A stretch of 64,000 nucleotides of DNA from Rosellinia necatrix (Eukaryota; Ascomycota; Sordariomycetes; Xylariales; Xylariaceae): contig JAGYVD010000002.1 of the NCBI GenBank assembly GCA_021209875.1, positions 4,030,001-4,094,000 of the forward strand. The letters are read 5' to 3'. Made by a program: the position numbers and the translations under genes. Under the pieces are notes generated by a model that made no database searches, was not told where the DNA came from, and saw only the letters and a list, made by a program, of their open reading frames with translations. Positions 58,603 through 64,000 of the stretch are shown here, one piece after another. Numbering within the stretch: position 1 is the first letter of the stretch; every line of letters begins with the position of its first letter.

Positions 58603-60464
58603 CACGTTACTGTGTGGAACCATGCAAGAATACTCACGTCCTTCTGGTAGAGGAATGATTGAATAGAAGCGAGTAATTATCCACAAATAAACTCTTTCTG
58701 TCCCTTGAGAAAAGTAAGTTGACGAAAATAAACTTTTAGGGAATAAACCTAGATAACTACACAGTGACTTTAAACCGACTTTTACCCAACTCGAAGATCA
58801 TGGTCTGGCGACCCCACGGCGTAACAACGGAAAGCGTAATAGATAGAACGTTTTCTCATGCGACCGGGAGAGATTAGCGTGGTACCAGCTGCTTCACAGT
58901 GTAGTTCTAGTGGTATTTTAATATATATGACAACCACAAGCCTCCGATTGTGAATAATAGGACGCATAATCAAGATAATCAGGACCTATGTGAAGTATTT
59001 ATTATATAATATAAGAATACCTTTTAGTTATTTATTCCAACTATTAATTAAACTGTTTATCTTTTCATAACTAGCCTTCAAAGGAAAAGGGAAAAACATT
59101 CTTTAGTATTATGCTTTGACTACTTTAAAATAGCTAAGCGACGGCAAAGTTATAACTAGCTTCAATAACCCTATCATACAGGGCAGAATATGCCTAGGAC
59201 CAACCCCAAAATGATCTATCTATATTGTTGAACCCTACGATACTACCTAATAGCTACAGATTATTGTCAAGTGTGATGTAATACAGATGGAGACGAATAA
59301 TTATGCCTTAACCAGACTAGCCCTGGTAATTGACTGGTGTGGTATAGGTAGTAATTACGGGAAGAATACGTCGAAGGATGCGTGTTATTGAAAATATATC
59401 AATTTACTTGCTAATTATTATGTTGTAGTTTCCGTAGATTCCATTGCTAATCTCAACATTGCATATCAGGCGTGTACTATAATTATCATCTTTGCTACAA
59501 TAATATTGCAACCCTAATCCTACGCTGTGACTATCTGATTCAGGACAGATACTTAGACCTGGGCATTGCCTGTTTTCGGCATGGATCTTTTAAGGCGTTT
59601 GGAAGTGCGAGTCACTTATCGTAGTCTGCCTAAACGGCTCTTCTAACTACCACCATCTAAAGGGGGGGGGTGTCCTTTGGTGGCGGCTGCGTCGAGGGTC
59701 CGGGGTGAAGTCTGTGGCCAACCAGACGGCCCTAGATGGTACGAGCGCTTAGTGTTGATACTTACATGGTAATTAGTGATTAGATAGAACTGGCCTGTTG
59801 GAATGCCATCTCCCCCCTATGCTTTGCCCCCCTTTGATCTTTGATGATTGACCTAGTTCCACAGTCAGGCAATGTTAGATTCCTGTACGGCCCCATGCAA
59901 CGAGCTTAATATACCGGCTGGTGAGAGAGATTAAGGAAATTAGGGGGGTGCATATGATCGAACTTGCTACGATCTCATGATATCTGACTGGGCGTTTAAG
60001 CGACTAAAAGCTCGGTGATAGGTGATGCGCTACAAAATTTGGGAAATTTTGGCGAGAGCTGCCACACCGAAGATCCCTCCTAGTTATTTTAGTTGGTTAC
60101 ACGACTCTAGATTATTACTACGACCTATTCTACCCCTAGGGACCAAGCTTCACTCCGGGACACCTCCGACTGGCAATTGCAGTCTCGTGGTTTGTGAAAA
60201 CTATAATCATACCAAAATTAGACATGTATGAGAGGCGATTCTCTATCGACGAACTTTTATGCTAATCCAGGTCTTGCGGCTTACAGGAGCTTAGAGACCT
60301 AGCTTGGGAGATTGCTTCTCTTGTACTAACTCTGAGCGTAATAAGCGAACACGTTGTATTTACTTAATCGGGTTGCCTATCTTGACTTCGCTTGTGAGAA
60401 CCCGATTCATACCGCGATTCCGATAACCTCGGTCATATATTGAGTTGTGATATGTAATTAGTTT
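58603..60464. other. AT-rich gene-free region
   Basis: About 1.9 kb, markedly AT-rich at 58950-59560, with a short G-run near 59662-59670. No coding remnant, terminal repeat or transposase motif recognised. It could be repeat-induced-mutation-eroded repeat DNA, but I have no direct evidence of a parent element. Confidence 0.45.
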
Positions 60465-61424
60465 CTATTTGTGTGTCCACTCGGGTTTCTTCTTCTCAGC
60501 GAATGCCTGCATGCCGATTTTCTGGTCCTGGCTGCCGAAGATGCCGTGGAACACCCTCCTCTCGTACTCGACGCCGTCCCTTAGGCCGATATCCTGGCTC
60601 TTGTTGACGACCTCCTTAGCTCCAATGATAGCAACCTTGGAGTATGTGGCAATAGTCTCGGCGGTTTTCAAAACGCCCTCCATGAGCGCCTCATGGTTCG
60701 GGAATGTCTTGGCGGCAAGCCCCCATTTCTCAGCTTCGGCACCAGAGAACGAGTTGCCGGTGAGGATCAGCTCCATAGCCTTGGACTTACCAACGGCCCG
60801 CGTCAGCCGCTGGCTCCCGCCGGCACCTGGGATGGTGCCGAGCTTAATCTCGGGCTGCCCGAAGTTGGCGGTTTCGGTACAGTACAAGATGTCGCACATC
60901 ATAGCAAGCTCGCAGCCGCCGCCAAGGGCGTGGCCGGACACGGCGGCTAGGATCGGCTTTTTGATCTGTGTTGTGAGGTCTGACCACGACTCGATGAAAC
61001 TCGTTGTGTACGCCTCGGAGAAGGTGAGGGGTGCCATCTCCTTGATGTCGGCCCCGGCTGCGAAGGCCTTGGCGGAGCCCGTTAAAATGATGACCGATAC
61101 ATCATCGGCTGAGTTGAATTCGCGGAGCGCTTGGTTGAGCTCGGTTATTAGAGGCGTGCAGAGCGCATTGTACGCCTTAGGGCGGTTGAGTGTCACTGAT
61201 TGTTACGTGTAAGTTAGGATTATATACCCCTTCATGGGAGAGTCCCTGGTCGTTGGGCAGGTTGACTGGTTGGTCTTACCTTGGCCTACGCCGGGTTTCG
61301 GGTTTGACGTCAAAATGTATTCATAAGATCTCGCAAGCGTAGAGGAAAACGGCCGTACTGCTCTCGGAAGAGTAGTTGGCTGGAGGCGGGAGGCCACTGG
61401 CCTCATTGCTCTGAGTGGGTTCAT
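60465..61424 (-). CDS. Mitochondrial enoyl-CoA hydratase (crotonase)
   Basis: Two exons, 61424-61280 and 61195-60465, give 291 residues. Seen: an Arg-rich presequence (MNPLRAMRPVASRLQPT) without acidic residues, VGQVTLNRPKAYNALCTP, the CoA-binding oxyanion segment FAAGADIKEM, HALGGGCELAMMCD and QPEIKLGTIPGAGGSQRL with the two catalytic glutamates, and a C-terminal FAEKKKPEW. This is the short-chain enoyl-CoA hydratase of mitochondrial beta-oxidation and branched-chain amino acid breakdown, hydrating trans-2-enoyl-CoA. The 84-nt intron splits the Val codon of GQV. Upstream in-frame ATG codons exist but the peptide before 61424 is not presequence-like, so 61424 is preferred. Confidence 0.92.
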
Positions 61425-62727
61425 GATGATGAGGGGGAAGGGGAAGCCTATATATTGGTCTGGCGGCTGAGTCGGGTTCCGATGGGACGTTCTGGGCGCA
61501 AAATGTCTGTCAATTGTTTGAATGCCGGGACCAGAATCTAGGCATGGGTAGGTGTTGACTATGAAGCTTTTCAGGTCATGATGGGAAGCCGAAGCTGACC
61601 GAGGATAGCTGCGTTCTCCGGTCTTGGCATAGGTAGTGGCCAATGGACCATAACATTGCTAAGAGAATAATACCACCCCGATTTAACGATAATACGATAA
61701 CAGGGTATCTGAGTCGATCAGCAGGGTATTAGGCCGGCAGGTGCCTAGGTAGTTGCCTATGGTCCCACTTAGAATTTGAAGCGGCCCACTCTTCATAAGC
61801 CACATCAACGGTCCCACGGTGGGAATTGCGTGGCAAGTGGCTTGGGTTATGATGCCGACCTATGTATAGGGGTCCCGGTTTTAGGACACGTTGTTAGCAG
61901 GTTGTTCACAGCCATGTTTGGATCTGTACTTTACGGCTAGTTGGTGCAATATATTTCGGAGAAACCACCCGTGTTCCAACCTTTTAGGTCATACGATATT
62001 GGAGTGTCTACGGTGTTGGCGAATAAAACAATGTTACCGCAATTTCCAGCCAAAAACAGAAGGACAGGTTGAATTGCATTATAACAAAAAACAGTCGTGA
62101 CTACAGAAGTTGTGGCTTATTGAAGTGGGTTATGTAAGTCCAAAACTCTACAGTAGGTAGTTATTGACACTACCTAAGCTACCTAGGTAGACTCTAGCCT
62201 GTCCTAAAATGGGGACCTCTCGGGTCGGTTAGTAAGTTGGGTACTACGTAGGTAAGTACCTACATGTTAGTTAGTACTTGTGCGTCTCAGCATGACACAT
62301 TAACTGCCGCATACCTTTGTACCTTTCTCGCCTTGCTGGGGCAGTACACCACCTAGTACTTCATCCATAAGGTGAGGACGTGGCTAATAGGTATTTAGGT
62401 ATTTAAAAACAGTGGGGCCTCCAGTGGATAGTCACCATCCTGGCTGGCCAGATCACCCATCTTAGGCGACTGCGAAAAGGAGTGCAACAGGCAGGATCGC
62501 AATCTTTGGAAGTGGCTGCAGGCTACTTGCTATCTTCCTTACGACAATCAAAGCCCCGGTTCTTTGCTTCACGCCATTTTGACTTTCCGATCACCACGCT
62601 CATTCCTACCCTTTCCACCTGTTCACAGTTTCGTTTCTCGGGGACTATCTCTATCATCAATCGCACCCATTCTCGCCGCACCGATAGAACTGCCTTAATT
62701 TCGCCCCTCCCCTTTGATTGCGTTGCG
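61425..62727. other. Divergent promoters of enoyl-CoA hydratase and Rer1
   Basis: No gene supported. TAGGTA/TACCTA motifs occur near 61743-61760 and 62155-62270. The plus-strand frame at 62482-62835 is a leader plus the first Rer1 exon, not a separate gene. Confidence 0.5.
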
Positions 62728-63490
62728 ATGGAGAGCACTGAGGTCGACCAGACGCCCTTTGCGGCCGTCACAGCTCAGACGTCAAAACTTCAGAGGGTCA
62801 GCTCGCGCCCGACATCCCTATGGAAGAGAAAATAGCTTGGATACTGATATCTTAACAACAGCAATACCAGACGCTCCTCGACCGATCAACGCCCTATGTC
62901 CTCTATCGATGGGTCGGCACAGCTGTAGCCTTGTCGGTCTTCTTCCTCCGAGTATTTGTCGCGCAAGGCTGGTATATCGGTAGGATGCATCCTGGCACCA
63001 CTATGCGACTATGTTTTGCGATTCCTAACAATTGAATGTATAGTTGCCTATGCGCTTGGCATCTACCTACTGAACCTTTTCCTCGCTTTCCTCCAGCCCA
63101 AGTTCGATCCCTCAAATGATATCCTCGACAACGAAATGGAGGATGGGTCCGCCGGCGGCCTCCCGACTAAACAGGACGAGGAGTTCCGACCTTTTATCCG
63201 TCGACTGCCCGAGTTCAAGTTCTGGTACGAGGCAACTCGCGCGGTCACAATTTCTTTCGTCTGCAGCTGGTTCGATATCTTCGATGTACCGGTCTTCTGG
63301 CCTGTCTTGGTTATGTATTGGTTTATCCTCTTCATCTTGACGAGTACGATAAGACCCCTAGTTTGTTACTATGCAGCAAGGCACGCTGACGTTGACCACA
63401 GTGCGCAAGCAAATCCAGCATATGATCAAGTACCGATACGTGCCCTTCACCTTCGGCAAGGCTAAATATGGCAAGAATAACACCTCATGA
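62728..63490 (+). CDS. rer1: Rer1, Golgi-to-ER retrieval receptor
   Basis: Four exons, 62728-62796, 62862-62979, 63044-63343 and 63402-63490, give 191 residues. Seen: YQTLLDRSTPYVLYRW, VAYALGIYLLNLFLAFLQPK, FDPSNDILDNEMED, PFIRRLPEFKFWYEATRAV, SWFDIFDVPVFWPVLVMYW and the C-terminal RKQIQHMIKYRYVPFTFGKA, with four hydrophobic segments. This is Rer1, an early-Golgi membrane protein that returns escaped ER membrane proteins in COPI vesicles. The last exon (codons RKQIQHM onward) is joined through a 58-nt intron ending CCACAG; it splits the Met codon of ILTMRKQ. Introns of 65, 64 and 58 nt each have clean GT-AG ends and keep phase. Confidence 0.94.
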
Positions 63491-64000
63491 GAGGAATACA
63501 GGGCTTCAGGGGCTAGGGACGATGGCAAGGGACAGGATACGACGGCTGACTGAGACGCGAATTGACTGTCCAGAAAGCCTACATATGGGTTGACCGTTGG
63601 AGGCTCAAGACGGGATGATGGGATGCGCTCGATAGGGCGTCTAGCTTTTCTGACACAGCAGAGTTCCGAATTGTACAAATTAACGATAGATGTATTGTGC
63701 GCACGACGCATGACGTGGGATGGTCACGCCTCTTTTTTTTTTTTTTTTCTCTCTGCGAATTATGGGACACGTTTGATAGCAAACAGGTTCTTACGCGTGT
63801 ACCTGAGATGGGGTACTCAAGCATGGGATTCCGGCACCCAAAAGGGATGTTTCGGCACAGAGAATGTCCATTTCTCGGATGGCTATAGATTTTTTTTTTT
63901 TTTTTTTAATAATGCGAAAAAAAACACCAAAATCTCAGCAGCTACTCCAGCTGGGTGTTTAATTTCTATGAACTGGCACAGCTGGGCTACCTTCAGTACC
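63491..64000. other. Right edge, gene-free
   Basis: T-runs of about 18 at 63732-63749 and 17 at 63891-63907; nothing else recognised. A gene starting beyond the window cannot be excluded. Confidence 0.45.

Noticed and set aside
58950..59560. Repeat-induced-mutation-eroded transposon
   Set aside because: AT-richness alone; no terminal repeats, target-site duplication or coding remnant could be seen.

Overview
This 64 kb window is from a filamentous ascomycete nuclear genome (Pezizomycotina, most likely Sordariomycetes). Genes are single transcription units with short GT-AG introns, mostly 50-165 nt and some ending in recognisable branch-site plus YAG signals. Several protein families are typical of these fungi: DUF3716, DUF3712, a fungal SRA-YDG protein, a TfdA-type dioxygenase, a CAP10-like glycosyltransferase and an NB-ARC NLR. 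I cannot name the species. Gene models were spliced by hand, and for every intact model the exon lengths sum to a multiple of three.

Left part (1-31 kb), in order: a poly-glutamine DUF3716 protein; Swd2/WDR82 (COMPASS and cleavage/polyadenylation); a type II membrane CAP10/GT90 glycosyltransferase; ribosomal protein eS12 with a start-codon-only first exon; a Par14/Pin4-type parvulin; a seven-exon TfdA-type dioxygenase; an MFS sugar transporter; a DUF3712 membrane protein; a large cysteine-free secreted protein built on a strict 19-residue register; an SRA-YDG protein; and the tRNA pseudouridine synthase Pus7.

Middle part (31-50.5 kb): the TFIIH helicase XPB/Ssl2, divergent from Pus7; a fungal TRK-type potassium transporter after a 3.9 kb gene-free stretch; mitochondrial ribosomal protein bL19m; an unrecognised, probably mitochondrial 390-residue protein; a mitochondrial cysteine synthase carrying a single-base frameshift; and a 958-residue RING protein with cysteine-rich C-terminal modules.

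Right part (50.5-64 kb): an accessory-looking stretch with an F-box/2EXR-like fragment, a decayed Mrs2/CorA-family magnesium transporter, a decayed NB-ARC NLR and an apparently intact flavin amine oxidase, followed by AT-rich DNA. It ends in conserved genes again: mitochondrial enoyl-CoA hydratase and the Golgi-to-ER retrieval receptor Rer1. I saw no tRNA, rRNA, CRISPR or intact transposon. The standout is the 19-residue-register secreted protein at 21820-24511. The genes do not form one obvious pathway; they are ordinary housekeeping loci around one decaying accessory block.
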